From Streptomyces sp. NBC_00490 (GTDB lineage: Bacteria > Actinomycetota > Actinomycetes > Streptomycetales > Streptomycetaceae): 64,000 nucleotides of DNA. Shown here piece by piece: positions 34,745 through 44,039 of the stretch. Location of the stretch: contig NZ_CP107869.1 of assembly GCF_036013645.1 (NCBI RefSeq), forward strand, positions 10,230,001-10,294,000, read 5' to 3'. The notes under the pieces are model-generated. The model ran no database searches and was not told the DNA's origin. It worked only from the letters and a program-made list of their open reading frames with translations. The stretch's first letter is position 1. Each line of letters opens with the position of its first letter. Position numbers and translations under genes: made by a program.

Positions 34745-35317
34745 CTAACCGGCGTCTTGGACGATCGACCAACTGTGATTTCGGTCGTCGGAGTCGATGG
34801 CGTACATCTCGTCCGTGGGCTTCAGCCAGTAGCCGGTGTGGGCCTGGTCATCGATGTCGATGCCCTCGTCCACGAGCCCACGAAGTACTCGTCCTTGCTG
34901 ATGCCGATCCGGTGGCCATCAGCTCCGTGGAGTAGCAGTCCTTGCCGGAGATGCCCGGGTAGCCGTCGGGCCGGGGCCCTGGAGTGGGCTTCACCACCAT
35001 CGGGACCGTGCCGTCGGTCCGGACCAACTGTTCGTCGGTGGTGTCGAGATGGACGCAGACCTGTACGGCCTCCCGGTCGGCGTCGAGGTAGGCGAGCACC
35101 AGGATGCCGGCGATGTCGAGCAGGGCAGGCCCTCATCGTCCGGCCGGTCCGTCGGGTGGAAGTGTGCCGGGCTGTTCGCCGCCGCGCAGGCGTCGGCGAG
35201 GTTGAGGGTGAGGGGCGTGCGCACGTGACGGGAGATGTCGCCGGGGTACGGCGTGTAGCCTGCGTCGCCGTGGTTCTGGTCCGGCCTGTAGTAGAGGTCG
35301 ACGGCCCTCTGGTCGTC
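34745..35317 (-). pseudogene. Broken gene of unknown family
   Basis: Read leftwards: DDQRAVDLYYRPDQNHGD, TPLTLNLADACAAANSPAHF, then after a shift LAYLDADREAVQVCVHLDTT and PMVVKPTPGPRPDGYPGIS, further shifts, GISKDEYFVG, and finally DEGIDIDDQAHTGYWLKPTD ending VQDAG and a TAG at 34745. At least three frameshifts; the N-terminus is missing where it meets the VOC fragment at about 35318. Family not recognised. Confidence 0.6.
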
Positions 35318-35666
35318 GACGCACCGCGCCGAGGGCGACCAGGCGCGCGCACTCGGCCTCGAGGGCGGCGACACGCTCCTCACCCACGAGCCCGGTGCCG
35401 ACCCGCACATCAATATGAACCCGGTTGACGACCTTGCTCTCGGGAACGCGCTGGAAGAACAGTCGCGGACCCGCGCCCTCCGGGTCCATGCAGGCGAACG
35501 CCGCTCCCTGACGCTCAGGTGGCAGTGAGCGATCGAAGTCGTCCCAGGAAGCGAAGCCCTTCGGCGGCGGCGGTAGGACGTACCCCAACACCTCGCACCA
35601 GAGACGAGCCACACGCTCAGGCTCGGCACAGTCGAAGGTGACCTGGATCTTCTTGATCGATGCCAT
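35318..35666 (-). pseudogene. VOC (glyoxalase-like) protein, C-terminus lost
   Basis: Starts MASIKKIQVTFDCAEPERVA, then LWCEVLGYVLPPPPKGF and RLFFQRVPESKVVNRVHIDV, a good glyoxalase/bleomycin-resistance-like half ending at CARLVALGAV. The last strand that normally carries a metal ligand (ExxxxD/E in the GNEF stretch) is absent, replaced by other sequence. No clear ribosome site. Probably non-functional. Confidence 0.7.
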
Positions 35667-35880
35667 CGGATCACCATGGTGGCGCGCGCGGTCCACCGAG
35701 CCTGCGGGACCCACAGCGGCCTCGGGACCGCCCCGCCGCGGGCGCCTCTCATCGCACTCCTGTGGCCGGACGGTGTCTGCCCGGCCCACGCGGCGCAGGC
35801 GGGTCGGCGGGCTGCAGGTAGTATCCCGAGCGCTTCCGGCCCGTTCGGGCTGGTGAACCAGGTGGGTGGGGAATTCCTCG

Positions 35881-37497
35881 ATGACGTTTCGGCTGCGCGC
35901 AGTCCGCGCGTTCGCGCTGCTGCTCGGCTTCTTCCTCATGAGCCTGGCACTGCTGTCGGCCATGGCCGTGCTCGACTGGCTGGTGCTGACCCACCCGGTC
36001 ACCGAGAGGGCGGCGTGGATCGGGGGCACGGTGCTGACGGTCACCGTGCTGCTGGCAGCGGCGATTGTGCGTGGCTTGTTCACGTTCCTACGAGCCGGCC
36101 GGCTGGGACCGGTCCCGGAGGGGGTGCCGGTCACCCCCGAGGACCAGCCCGCGCTGTGGGAGCAGGTACGGGCGGCAGCCGAGGTGACGGGACAGCGGCC
36201 GCCCGACGAGCTCTACCTCGTCGCCGAGGTCAACGCGGCCGTCGCCGAACAGAGCCGCATGCTCGGACTGCTGCACGGACGACGCCGGATGTATCTGGGG
36301 CTCCCGCTGCTCGCCGGACTGACCGTCCCACAGTTGCGCGCCGTCCTCGCCCACGAGTTCGGGCACTACGGCAACCTCGACACCCGGCTCGGAGGCGTCA
36401 CCATGCGCGGCCGCGCGGCGCTCCTGCACACGGTGGAGGCGTTCCAGGAGGGCAGCACTGAGTTCCATCAGGCGATCGGTGCCCTGTACGTCGGCTACGC
36501 GCGGCTGTATCTGCGGACCACCCAGTCCGTGGCTCGCCACCAGGAGCTCGCCGCGGACCGGATGGCGGCCAGGCACGCCGGTCGCGACACGACGGTCGCC
36601 GCGCTACGCGCCATCCCGGTGCTCGCCGACGCCCACACCCACTACCTGGACACCTACGCCGCGAGGGGCATCTCGCTGGGTGCGCTCCCGCCGGTGGGCG
36701 AAGTGCACGGCGGTTTTTGCCGGTTGCTCGCCGCACGCACCGGGGAACGACTCGCCGCCCTCCGCGCCGGACAGCGCCCGCCGCGACCGCACCCGTACGA
36801 CTCGCACCCCCCGACAGCCGAACGCATCGCCCGCCTCGAACAACTCCCGGCAGACGACCGGTCAGAGGACCCCACCGACCAGACCACCGGCCTCGCCCTG
36901 TTGCGCGACACCGACCGGCTGTTCACCGCGCTGGAGGCGCGCACGCTGGCTGGGGAGTCGGCGCAGTTGCGGCGCGTGAGCTGGGACGAACTCGTCATGG
37001 CCCGCGCCATCGCCGACGCCGAGGGCTGGTCCCGACCACTGCGGGTCGCCGTGGCCAGGACACTTCGATCCTCGGCGCGGGGAGCGGGCGGCGCGGTGAC
37101 CGATGCCGTACGCCGGGAAGGCACGACCGGCGAGGTGAGCGGCGACCTCTTGCCCGGCTTGGAGGAGATACTCGACGCGTTCGACCGCGGCCTGCTCTGG
37201 CCGGAGGTCGCCGACCGCATGCCCAAGCCGGACCAGGCGACCCGACTGGTCGGGCAGGCCGCGCGCAACTTCATTCGGCCAAGGATCTTCGACGGCCTCG
37301 CGGGCCTGATCCACCTGCGCCTGGCCGAGTCCGGGCAGGCCAAGCCGGACGTCGGCTGGTCGGAGCAGCCCGGACTGTTGCTCCCCGAGTCGTGGGAGAA
37401 GACCATGGACGACGCCATCGACGCCGCCGTCGCCGACACACCCGACACCCGATCCCTGCGCGCCCTGCTCACCGCGTCCCACCACGCGCCGGCGTGA
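35881..37497 (+). CDS. Membrane-anchored M48-family zinc metallopeptidase
   Basis: 538 residues. Two N-terminal membrane helices (about 9-37 and 46-70) precede the protease domain. Zinc site HEFGH at 158-162 in AVLAHEFGHYGNLD, and the third ligand Glu in RHQELAADRMAARHAG. The remaining 250 residues are helical with DSHPPTAERIARLEQ, a part of the M48 fold seen in large Streptomyces members. Expected to cleave membrane or exported proteins. ATG 35881 is preferred with GGTGGGG upstream; a GTG 15 bases earlier is in frame. Followed at 87 bp by a large SMI1-type protein; a functional link is possible but not shown. Confidence 0.88.
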   Translation: MTFRLRAVRAFALLLGFFLMSLALLSAMAVLDWLVLTHPVTERAAWIGGTVLTVTVLLAAAIVRGLFTFLRAGRLGPVPEGVPVTPEDQPALWEQVRAAAEVTGQRPPDELYLVAEVNAAVAEQSRMLGLLHGRRRMYLGLPLLAGLTVPQLRAVLAHEFGHYGNLDTRLGGVTMRGRAALLHTVEAFQEGSTEFHQAIGALYVGYARLYLRTTQSVARHQELAADRMAARHAGRDTTVAALRAIPVLADAHTHYLDTYAARGISLGALPPVGEVHGGFCRLLAARTGERLAALRAGQRPPRPHPYDSHPPTAERIARLEQLPADDRSEDPTDQTTGLALLRDTDRLFTALEARTLAGESAQLRRVSWDELVMARAIADAEGWSRPLRVAVARTLRSSARGAGGAVTDAVRREGTTGEVSGDLLPGLEEILDAFDRGLLWPEVADRMPKPDQATRLVGQAARNFIRPRIFDGLAGLIHLRLAESGQAKPDVGWSEQPGLLLPESWEKTMDDAIDAAVADTPDTRSLRALLTASHHAPA

Positions 37498-37521
37498 ACG
37501 GGCTTGTGGACAGCGCCGGTT

Positions 37522-37543
37522 GCTAGTGCCGCAGCACACTAGC
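37522..37543 (+). terminator. Weak hairpin after M48 peptidase gene
   Basis: GCTAGTG and CACTAGC pair across an eight-base loop 25 bp after the stop. No T-run. Confidence 0.35.
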
Positions 37544-37584
37544 GGGCGCCCTGGTTGTCAGTGGTGGGTGGCAGCATCGACGGC

Positions 37585-39573
37585 ATGACGGACACCGCGG
37601 TATTCGACTGGCGCTCCTTCCTGCTCCGGTGGAGCGGGGAGTGGGCGGATTCCCTCTCCGACGACGAGACGCGCGGCGCGGACGACGAGGCCGCGCGGGA
37701 GGCGCGGTGGCTGGGGTTCCCGCCCGCCTCCGAGGAGCGCATCGCGGCCATGGAGGAGCGCCTGGGTCGACGGATGCCCCCGTCGTACCGGGAGTTCCTC
37801 AAGGTCAGCGACGGGTGGCGGCATGCGGGCGGGTTCGTGTGGCGGCTGGCGGGGACCGAAAGGGTGCACTGGCACGAGAACGAGTCAGGGCTCGCCGACG
37901 TGTTCGAGGAGTACCTGGACGAGGACGCGGACCCTGAGGAGCAACGGGAGGCGGAGCTGTGGCGGCGCGGGCTCCAGCTGGACGTCGAGTCCGACTCCAC
38001 CTATGTACTCCTGGACCCCGATGACGTGGACGAGGACGGCGAGTGGGCCGTCTACACATGGGCGAGCTGGCGGGCCGCCTCACCCGAACGGCAGGCGAGC
38101 TTCCTGGAGTTCATGCAGGAGATGTACCGCGAGTTCCACCGCCTGCGGTCCCACCGCGGCGAGGGGCAGCCGGTGTTCGTCAACGACACCACGCGCGAGC
38201 TGGACGACCTGGTGGACGCGGCCCGGCTGGAGGCGCTGCGCGGCAACTGGGAACGGGCCGTGCAGCAGTTGGACGAGGCCAAGGCGTACGGCCGACCGCG
38301 GGCTGTCGGGTTGGGCGACCAGATCCGACGCCTGCTCGGACAGACCTCCATGTACTTCGACGGCCTGGCGACGGACCCGCGGTACGCGGCCGAGCTGTTG
38401 CCGTCGCTGGTCGCCGAGCACGCGGCACACTCGTACCGCGACGACTCCATGCTGATGTTCCATCTCCGCGGCGCCGACGAGACCCTGGTGGCAACGGCGT
38501 ACGCGACCCTGGAGCAGGTGCGCGAGGGCACGTACCGGTACGCGCCGGCAGGACCGTTCGGTGAGGCGGTCGAGCAGGCACGGGAGCTGGCGCGGTGGGG
38601 CGACACCGACGGGGCGTGGCGGACACTGACGGCGGCGCTGCCCCTGTGGGAGCCATTGGGGCCCGATCATCTGGCACCGCTGGGATGGGTGGCCGACCCC
38701 GTGCTCGGACCGTTGCTGACCCCGGAGCGGGGGCGCCAGCTGTTGTCCACACCGAGAGCGGGCCAGGCCGGTGGCCCGCCGAGTCCGACGGACGGCCTCG
38801 ACTCGAGCGGCATGGCATGGCTCGCCGTGCCGGACCCGGGCAACAGCCGCACGTCCTACCGGTTCGTCCTGGTGGAGGGGGTGGATCCGCAGGAGTTGGC
38901 AAAACGCCTGGCGGACGGGCGCGACCACGACCGTGGCCAGGAAGACGAGCACGAGCACAGGAGCGTGCTGGACTCGCCCATGACCCTGTGGGAAGCGCGC
39001 CGCAGGTCGGTCAGCGACCAGAGGGAGTTCTCCTCCTTAGACGACAAGGCCCTCATGGCGGTCGGCCGCGCCGGCGCCGGCTGGAGCTTCGCGTTCGACG
39101 GCCAACCCGCGCAGTTCAACCGGCAGAGGTTCATCTCCCCTGCCGAGTGCTCCAGTTCGGGCACCCGCGCGGTGGTGGTGTGGAGCGGCCTCAGGGAACC
39201 GCACCGGGAGCCGTTCTTCCACCTGTCCGTGGCGCAGGACGGTGCCGAGCAGTACGCGTTCACCTACACGGACGGCGAACTCCGGCAAAGCGGAGAGATA
39301 CCCCGCCTCCTGGACCCGACCCGGTTCTTCGGAGCCGCGGAGGTGGAGGGTGCCGAGGTGGAGCGGTCACTGTTGGAAGCCGTTGCCGAGGAGTTCGGCG
39401 CGTCTCTGCCCCGTCACGCCCTCGTGAGCGGACGGCTGCACACGTTCACCACCCGTTCCTGGACGCGTCCGCCCGAGAGCGGCGAGGCGTACGCGGTGAT
39501 CCGGTTGAGCTGGGGAGACACACCCTCGGTGGAGGACGCGGGGGCGGGGGAGGACGGGCCGGGAAGCGGGTGA
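37585..39573 (+). CDS. Large SMI1/KNR4 (SUKH)-type protein
   Basis: 662 residues. Residues about 40-190 form a SUKH/SMI1-KNR4 domain (WLGFPPASEERIAAMEERLG, RRMPPSYREFLKVSDGWR, DVESDSTYVLLDPDDVDEDG), a fold used by many immunity proteins against contact-dependent toxins. The remaining 470 residues are unusual: a helical part (LDDLVDAARLEALRGNWERA, VEQARELARWGDTDGAWRTL) and a C-terminal beta-rich domain (GAGWSFAFDGQPAQFNRQRF, YAFTYTDGELRQSGEIPRLL) reminiscent of DUF6461-type sequences found in other actinobacteria. ATG 37585 is chosen; the ribosome site is weak. No toxin gene is adjacent. Confidence 0.75.
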   Translation: MTDTAVFDWRSFLLRWSGEWADSLSDDETRGADDEAAREARWLGFPPASEERIAAMEERLGRRMPPSYREFLKVSDGWRHAGGFVWRLAGTERVHWHENESGLADVFEEYLDEDADPEEQREAELWRRGLQLDVESDSTYVLLDPDDVDEDGEWAVYTWASWRAASPERQASFLEFMQEMYREFHRLRSHRGEGQPVFVNDTTRELDDLVDAARLEALRGNWERAVQQLDEAKAYGRPRAVGLGDQIRRLLGQTSMYFDGLATDPRYAAELLPSLVAEHAAHSYRDDSMLMFHLRGADETLVATAYATLEQVREGTYRYAPAGPFGEAVEQARELARWGDTDGAWRTLTAALPLWEPLGPDHLAPLGWVADPVLGPLLTPERGRQLLSTPRAGQAGGPPSPTDGLDSSGMAWLAVPDPGNSRTSYRFVLVEGVDPQELAKRLADGRDHDRGQEDEHEHRSVLDSPMTLWEARRRSVSDQREFSSLDDKALMAVGRAGAGWSFAFDGQPAQFNRQRFISPAECSSSGTRAVVVWSGLREPHREPFFHLSVAQDGAEQYAFTYTDGELRQSGEIPRLLDPTRFFGAAEVEGAEVERSLLEAVAEEFGASLPRHALVSGRLHTFTTRSWTRPPESGEAYAVIRLSWGDTPSVEDAGAGEDGPGSG

Positions 39574-39773
39574 GGTCAGTGCCAGAGCCCGGTTGTCCCG
39601 GCCGTCTGCCATCTGGTCGAGCCATCGTTCGTACCAGGCGAGGAAGTCCGGGGCGGAGGAGACGTTCGGGCCCCAGAGGCTGTCGGCGTTGGCGACGCGC
39701 CCGAACCGGCTGATGTTCCAGAAGACGAAGGCTCCCGTGGCAAAGGCCCAGCCCAGGACGGCAGTCTCTTGTG
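39574..39773 (-). pseudogene. SMI1/KNR4-like C-terminal fragment
   Basis: Without a start codon, this frame reads TAVLGWAFATGAFVFWNISR, FGRVANADSLWGPNVSSAPD, FLAWYERWLDQMADG, a typical end of SUKH-like proteins (FxxWYxxWLD). It then runs into the antisense of the upstream gene. Only the C-terminal part of a lost gene. Confidence 0.6.
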
Positions 39774-39789
39774 CTCAGTCAGAGATGAT

Positions 39790-40155
39790 TCAGCCGGTCC
39801 ACGTCTTGATCTGGGCCGCGACCTCGCGTGCCGGGAGTCCGTCTCGGGCGGCCCGGGCCAGGGGGATGACGGTGTTGAGACCGGGGCTGACCGGCAGCCC
39901 GCACGCGGTCAGATATGCGGCGGTCACGGTGGCAGCGAACAGCAGGTTGCGGACCTCCAGGCTTGGCTGCCGCGCCAGCTCGCACAGCAGGGCTGCGGCC
40001 TTGTGGTGCGGCTCGGGGTAGACCTCCTGGCCCAGGATCTCCGCACGGTGGCGGGCCTCGGCGGCGACCGGCACGCCGTAGTCGACGACCTGGGGATCCC
40101 CTGGGATCTGCTGCGCCACCGCCAGGATCCACGCGAGGTCGACCTTCAGGTTCAC
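39790..40155 (-). CDS. Fic/Doc-like toxin with altered active-site motif
   Basis: 121 residues. The sequence resembles the Doc-like toxins of actinobacteria: DLAWILAVAQQIPGDPQVVD, GQEVYPEPHHKAAALLCELA, LEVRNLLFAATVTAAYLTAC. In true Fic proteins the helix reads HPFxxGN(G/K)R; here it is LEVRNLLFAATV, lacking the catalytic His and phosphate loop, so AMPylation or phosphorylation by the usual mechanism is not expected. The GTG start overlaps the antitoxin stop (GTGA), a classic toxin-antitoxin layout. Confidence 0.7.
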   Translation of the reverse strand: MNLKVDLAWILAVAQQIPGDPQVVDYGVPVAAEARHRAEILGQEVYPEPHHKAAALLCELARQPSLEVRNLLFAATVTAAYLTACGLPVSPGLNTVIPLARAARDGLPAREVAAQIKTWTG

Positions 40156-40415
40156 GCGGCGTCCCGCGGCGCGTCCTTCGCCAGCCCGTCCGGGAGCCCT
40201 GGGTAGCGGTCCTCCCCAAGCTCCGCCTCGAACCGCTCCGCGTAGGAGGCCAGGAAGCCGGCGGCACCGGCCATGAACGCAGACCGGGACTCGTTCACGT
40301 CCTGCTCGATCAGATCGGCGACGTACCCCTGCAGGCTCAGCCCGCGCCGCTTGGCCCGCTCCTCGGCCGCCGCCCGCACGGCCTCGTCCAGCCGGATGTT
40401 GGTCTGCTTACTCAT
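40152..40415 (-). CDS. Ribbon-helix-helix antitoxin
   Basis: 87 residues. The beginning (KQTNIRLDEAVRAAAEERAK) is a ribbon-helix-helix DNA-binding domain (short beta strand then two helices to about residue 45); the C-terminal half (SRSAFMAGAAGFLASYAERF, EAELGEDRYPGLP) would wrap the toxin. It lies upstream of and overlaps the Fic/Doc-like toxin, and would repress the pair as a complex. Confidence 0.78.
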   Translation of the reverse strand: MSKQTNIRLDEAVRAAAEERAKRRGLSLQGYVADLIEQDVNESRSAFMAGAAGFLASYAERFEAELGEDRYPGLPDGLAKDAPRDAA

Positions 40416-40509
40416 AGGCCCCAGCCTAGCTAACAGCTGATACCAGTGGCTAGCATCTTGCGGGAGTCAACCGGACGGCTCGGACCAAAGACTCCCGCCC
40501 CCAGTTCGA

Positions 40510-40800
40510 CGCCCTGGTCCGTACCCGGCGGTGGATCATCGATGAGGAACGCCGTGATCTGTTCACGCTCGCGCCGGCTTCGGTGAGCCGCCATACGTAG
40601 CGGTGCGCGCCGCGGTGTCGTACGTTGCGGGCTCCGACTGCGACCAGGGCCTCCCGAGGCCGGACGGCCGGGTTGCGCCCGGCCCGCGGCGCCGGAGCCC
40701 GAGCGCGATGAGTCGGGTGTCGGCGCACCGGTGGCCCTGCTCCTAGCGGCGGATCTTGTGTGCTGTGCGGCCGGTAGCGCGCGAGTTCCAGGAATCTGGG
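40510..40800. repeat. Remnants: DUF6233-like piece and second copy of the 22-kb repeat
   Basis: On the + strand about 40510-40575 reads VRTRRWIIDEERRDLF, like part of the DUF6233 pseudogene at 16.7 kb. From about 40590 to 40790 the DNA matches 22128-22325 at most positions (long shared words GCGCGCCGCGGTG, CGACCAGGGCCTC); the encoded minus-strand frame has TAG stops. Dead DNA. Confidence 0.65.
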
Positions 40801-40867
40801 CAGCCCTTGGCCGCGAACCTCCGTGCAGGTCGTGATTTCGCTGTCGTGTCGGCGCGGGTTCCGGAGC

Positions 40868-41518
40868 CTACGACTGTTCTTCTCGGCCGGCCTGGGCGCG
40901 ATTCGGATGGCGGCTCCCGCGACCAGCGGCTGGAGGGGTGCGCGGCCGCAGGCGCTCGCCCTGCGGTCCGAACATGATCAGGTACTCGACCGGACCGCCG
41001 GGGCTGGCGTTCGCCACCCCGTGCGGGGTGCGGGTGTCGAACTCGGCGACGTCCCCGGGGGTCAGGACGAGGTCTTGGTCGCCGAGCGCGAGCCACAGCC
41101 GCCCGTACAGGACGCACAACCACTCGTAGCCCTCGTGGCAGACCCGCCGCGGCCGCGCGGGCGGACCCTCGATGGCGGGCAGGACGTGCTTGTGGGCGTG
41201 CAGGCCGCCGACGTACCGGGTCAACGGCAGCACCGCTTTGTCATCCCCGAAGCTCAGCGGCGCCGCAGCGCGCGGCTCGGCCGCGGGGGCGGGCGCGGTG
41301 CCGGCCAGCTCGTCCAGGGAGACGCCGTACTCCTTCGACAGCTGCAGCAGCACCTCCAGCGTGGGCTTGCGCCGGCCGGTCTCGATCCGCGACAGGGTGC
41401 TGGTCGAGATGCCGGTCGCGCAGCTGACACCGGCGAGCGTCGCGCCATGCTGCTCGCGCGCGGCCCGCAGCCGGGGCCCCATCGCGGCCAGCGTGCCGTC
41501 CACGTCGTCGACTGCCAC
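40868..41518 (-). CDS. XRE-family regulator with cupin domain
   Basis: 216 residues from GTG 41518, after GGAAGGAG. The N-terminal helix-turn-helix (LRAAREQHGATLAGVSCATG, ISTSTLSRIETGRRKPTLEV) is followed by a linker and a cupin (VCHEGYEWLCVLYGRLWLAL, LTPGDVAEFDTRTPHGV), the common XRE-cupin arrangement in which the cupin binds a small ligand. Divergent from an epoxide-hydrolase-like gene that it probably controls. The C-terminal RGSRHPNRAQAGREEQS is an unremarkable tail. Confidence 0.88.
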   Translation of the reverse strand: MAVDDVDGTLAAMGPRLRAAREQHGATLAGVSCATGISTSTLSRIETGRRKPTLEVLLQLSKEYGVSLDELAGTAPAPAAEPRAAAPLSFGDDKAVLPLTRYVGGLHAHKHVLPAIEGPPARPRRVCHEGYEWLCVLYGRLWLALGDQDLVLTPGDVAEFDTRTPHGVANASPGGPVEYLIMFGPQGERLRPRTPPAAGRGSRHPNRAQAGREEQS

Positions 41519-41656
41519 CTTTCCCGCTCCTTCCCGTGCCACTCCGCCGCTCTGTCCTGCGAGTTTGCCAGAATGGCAAGGCTGATCGCGACGGGCGGGT
41601 GCCGCGCCGCATGATCGATGGGTAGCCGCGTCCGCCCGCGAATCGAGGAGAAGCCC

Positions 41657-42643
41657 ATGCAGCCCGAGCCGACCGCCGAGCTCCGCCACCGCACCGTCGA
41701 GGCCCCGGCCGGGCGCCTGCACCTGGTCGAGCAGGGCGCCGGCCCGCTGGTCCTGCTCGTCCACGGCTTCCCCGAGTCCTGGTACTCCTGGCGCCGCCAG
41801 CTCCCGGCCCTCGCCGCGGCCGGCCACCGGGCGGTGGCGATCGACGTGCGCGGCTACGGCCGCTCCTCCAAGCCGCAGACGCCCGACGCCTACCGGATGC
41901 TCGACCTGGTGGAGGACAACGTCGCCGTCGTGCGCGCCCTCGGCGAGGAGAACGCAGTGGTCGTCGGCCACGACTGGGGCTCCAACATCGCCGCCGCCTG
42001 CGCCCTGCTGCACCCGGAGGTCTTCCGCGCCGTCGGCCTGCTGAGCGTTCCCTACGCGCCGCCCGGAGGGCCCCGCCCCACCGACATCTTCGGCCAGATG
42101 GGCGGCCCGGAGCAGGAGTTCTACGTCTCCTACTTCCAAGAGCCCGGCCGCGCCGAGGCGGAGATCGAGCCCGACGTCCGGGGCTGGCTCGCGGGCTTCT
42201 ACACGGCCCTGTCCGCCGACACCATGCCCGCCCAGGGCGAGCCCGACCCGCACTTCGTCACCCGCGGCGGCCGGTTGCGCGACCGCTTCCCCACGGGTGT
42301 CCTCCCGGCCTGGCTGAGCGAGGAGGACCTGGACGTCTACGCCGGGGAGTTCGAGCGCACAGGGATCACCGGCGCCCTCAACCGCTACCGCAACATGGAC
42401 CGGGACTGGGAAGACCTCGCCCCGCACCGCGGAGCCCCGATCAAGCAGCCGTCCCTGTTCATCGGCGGCGCCCTGGACGCCTCCACCACCTGGATGTCCG
42501 ACGCCATCAAGGCCTACCCCACCACCCTCCCAGGCCTGTCGGCCTCCCACCTCTTGAACGGCTGCGGCCACTGGATCCAGCAGGAGCGCCCCGACGAGGT
42601 CAACCGCCTGCTGACCGACTGGCTCGCCACCCTCCAGGGCTGA
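41657..42643 (+). CDS. Alpha/beta hydrolase, epoxide-hydrolase-like
   Basis: 328 residues. The oxyanion loop HGFPESW (36-42), nucleophile Asp106 in VVGHDWGSN, charge-relay acid in FIGGALDASTTW and base His in GCGHWIQQERP are the epoxide hydrolase set; Tyr residues of the lid (EFYVSYFQEP, FYTALSADT) could protonate the ring oxygen. An Asp nucleophile favours epoxide hydrolysis over esterase action; a dehalogenase is the alternative. ATG 41657 follows GAGGAG. Divergent from the XRE-cupin gene. Confidence 0.88.
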   Translation: MQPEPTAELRHRTVEAPAGRLHLVEQGAGPLVLLVHGFPESWYSWRRQLPALAAAGHRAVAIDVRGYGRSSKPQTPDAYRMLDLVEDNVAVVRALGEENAVVVGHDWGSNIAAACALLHPEVFRAVGLLSVPYAPPGGPRPTDIFGQMGGPEQEFYVSYFQEPGRAEAEIEPDVRGWLAGFYTALSADTMPAQGEPDPHFVTRGGRLRDRFPTGVLPAWLSEEDLDVYAGEFERTGITGALNRYRNMDRDWEDLAPHRGAPIKQPSLFIGGALDASTTWMSDAIKAYPTTLPGLSASHLLNGCGHWIQQERPDEVNRLLTDWLATLQG

Positions 42644-42725
42644 ACCAGGCGGGCAACCTGGGCAGCTTGCGACGGTGTCCAGGCCATCGGTGGTGCTCAG
42701 GCCGGGCAGCGGCGGCGTATAGGTC

Positions 42726-43245
42726 CTACGGATACGGCGGCTCTGACTCCTCGAGGGGCGGGTCGGTCAGCCGCTGGGCGGAGACAACGAGCAGGAGGTC
42801 GTCGGCGGACCACGGGCCGCAGGCCAACCAGGCATCGCCCCGGGAGAGCACCACCAACTCGCCGGGCGCGGTGACGAGACAGCACACGCCGCAGCCGCAC
42901 GACGGGTCGAAGGGTTCGGGTGGGCGATGCAGGGGGTGGTGAAGTAGTCGGCTCCGTGCTCCCCGACCGCAGCCAGGACCAGGTCGCCGTCCGCGACGTC
43001 GCCGGCGCGGGCGACGCGCGCGTGCGGCACAGCGAGCGCGAGACGGGTCTGCGGGCTGTTCACGGCGAGCTGCCCATCGAGCAGGCAGGCGTTGCCGCTG
43101 GAGCGGGCATCGCCGGTGGCGGGTGCGGCGAGCAGGGCCCGGTGGAAGTCGACGGCCGTCTGGGCCGCGTGCCTTGCCCTGACGTGGTCCAGGGCCTTGA
43201 TGAGGCCGCCGCCCGCGCGTTCGCGAGCGACGGGTCGGCGACTGA
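42726..43245 (-). pseudogene. Frameshifted hypothetical gene
   Basis: Coding sense leftwards from about 43240: GLIKALDHVRARHAAQTAVD, FHRALLAAPATGDARSSGNA, LAVNSPQTRLALAVPHARVA, GDLVLAAVGEHGADYFTTP. A one-base shift near 42930 is needed to reach PFDPSCGCGVCCLVTAPGEL, LVVLSRGDAWLACGPWSADD. Cys-rich CGCGVCC is notable. Otherwise unknown. Confidence 0.55.
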
Positions 43246-43387
43246 GAACTCATCTCGTCCGGCCGGAAATCGGCAGCCAAACTTGCGGACCGGCCACCGC
43301 GTTTGCAGGCTTCGCTCCGGGGTGCACACGGTCGCGGATGCGCATCCTCGGATGTGGGGCGGATACCGGCAGGAAGGAAGGCCAACC

Positions 43388-43903
43388 ATGATCCTCCCGA
43401 AGGTCAGAGACCCCCGCTTCGTGACGATCCGCCGCGGTGGGACCCTCACCGATTCGGATCACCGCCTCCTCGCCCTGTGGGCGGCAGCCTGCGCGGAGCA
43501 CGTCCTTGACCTCTTCGAGTCGGCTCAGCCTGAAGACCCACGACCGCGCCAGGCGATCGAGCACGCCCGCGCCTGGGTGCATGGCGAGGTGAAGATGATG
43601 CAGGCCCGCACGGCGGGCGGCCATGCAATGGGCGCCGCTCGAGACCTGCGGGGCGCAGCGCGGCATGCCGCTTACGCCGCCGGCCAGGCCGCAGTCGTCG
43701 CACACGTCGCCGCGCACGAACTCGGGGCAGCCGCCTACGCGATCAAGGCCGCACGCGCTGCCGCGCCACAAGACGAGAGTGAGGCCGCAGGACGACTCGA
43801 GTGCCAGTGGCAGCGCGACCAGCTCCCGGAGGCGATTCGCGAACTCGTCCTTGACGACCAGCGATTGCGCAACGACATCTGCTGGTCGGTGTTTGCCTGC
43901 TGA
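43388..43903 (+). CDS. Imm5-like putative immunity protein
   Basis: 171 residues. LTDSDHRLLALWAAACAEHV, LDLFESAQPEDPRPRQAIEH, ARAWVHGEVKMMQARTAGGH and AAYAAGQAAVVAHVAAHELG, AAAYAIKAARAAA match the helical, His- and Ala-rich family labelled putative immunity protein (Imm5-type). Such proteins neutralise a cognate polymorphic toxin; no toxin gene is next to it, so this is an orphan copy. ATG 43388 follows GGAAGGAAGG. It lies between two pseudogenes. Confidence 0.75.
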   Translation: MILPKVRDPRFVTIRRGGTLTDSDHRLLALWAAACAEHVLDLFESAQPEDPRPRQAIEHARAWVHGEVKMMQARTAGGHAMGAARDLRGAARHAAYAAGQAAVVAHVAAHELGAAAYAIKAARAAAPQDESEAAGRLECQWQRDQLPEAIRELVLDDQRLRNDICWSVFAC

Positions 43904-44039
43904 GGCTGATCCACCGGCACCGTGCCGAAGAGAACGACACCTCACCGGCGACGGCCTCGCCGGAACACCAGCCGGCGGGGCCGTCGCCGCCAGAGTTCGT
44001 CGGCATCGTGAACGCTGCCCTCGTCGGCATTTTCAACGC

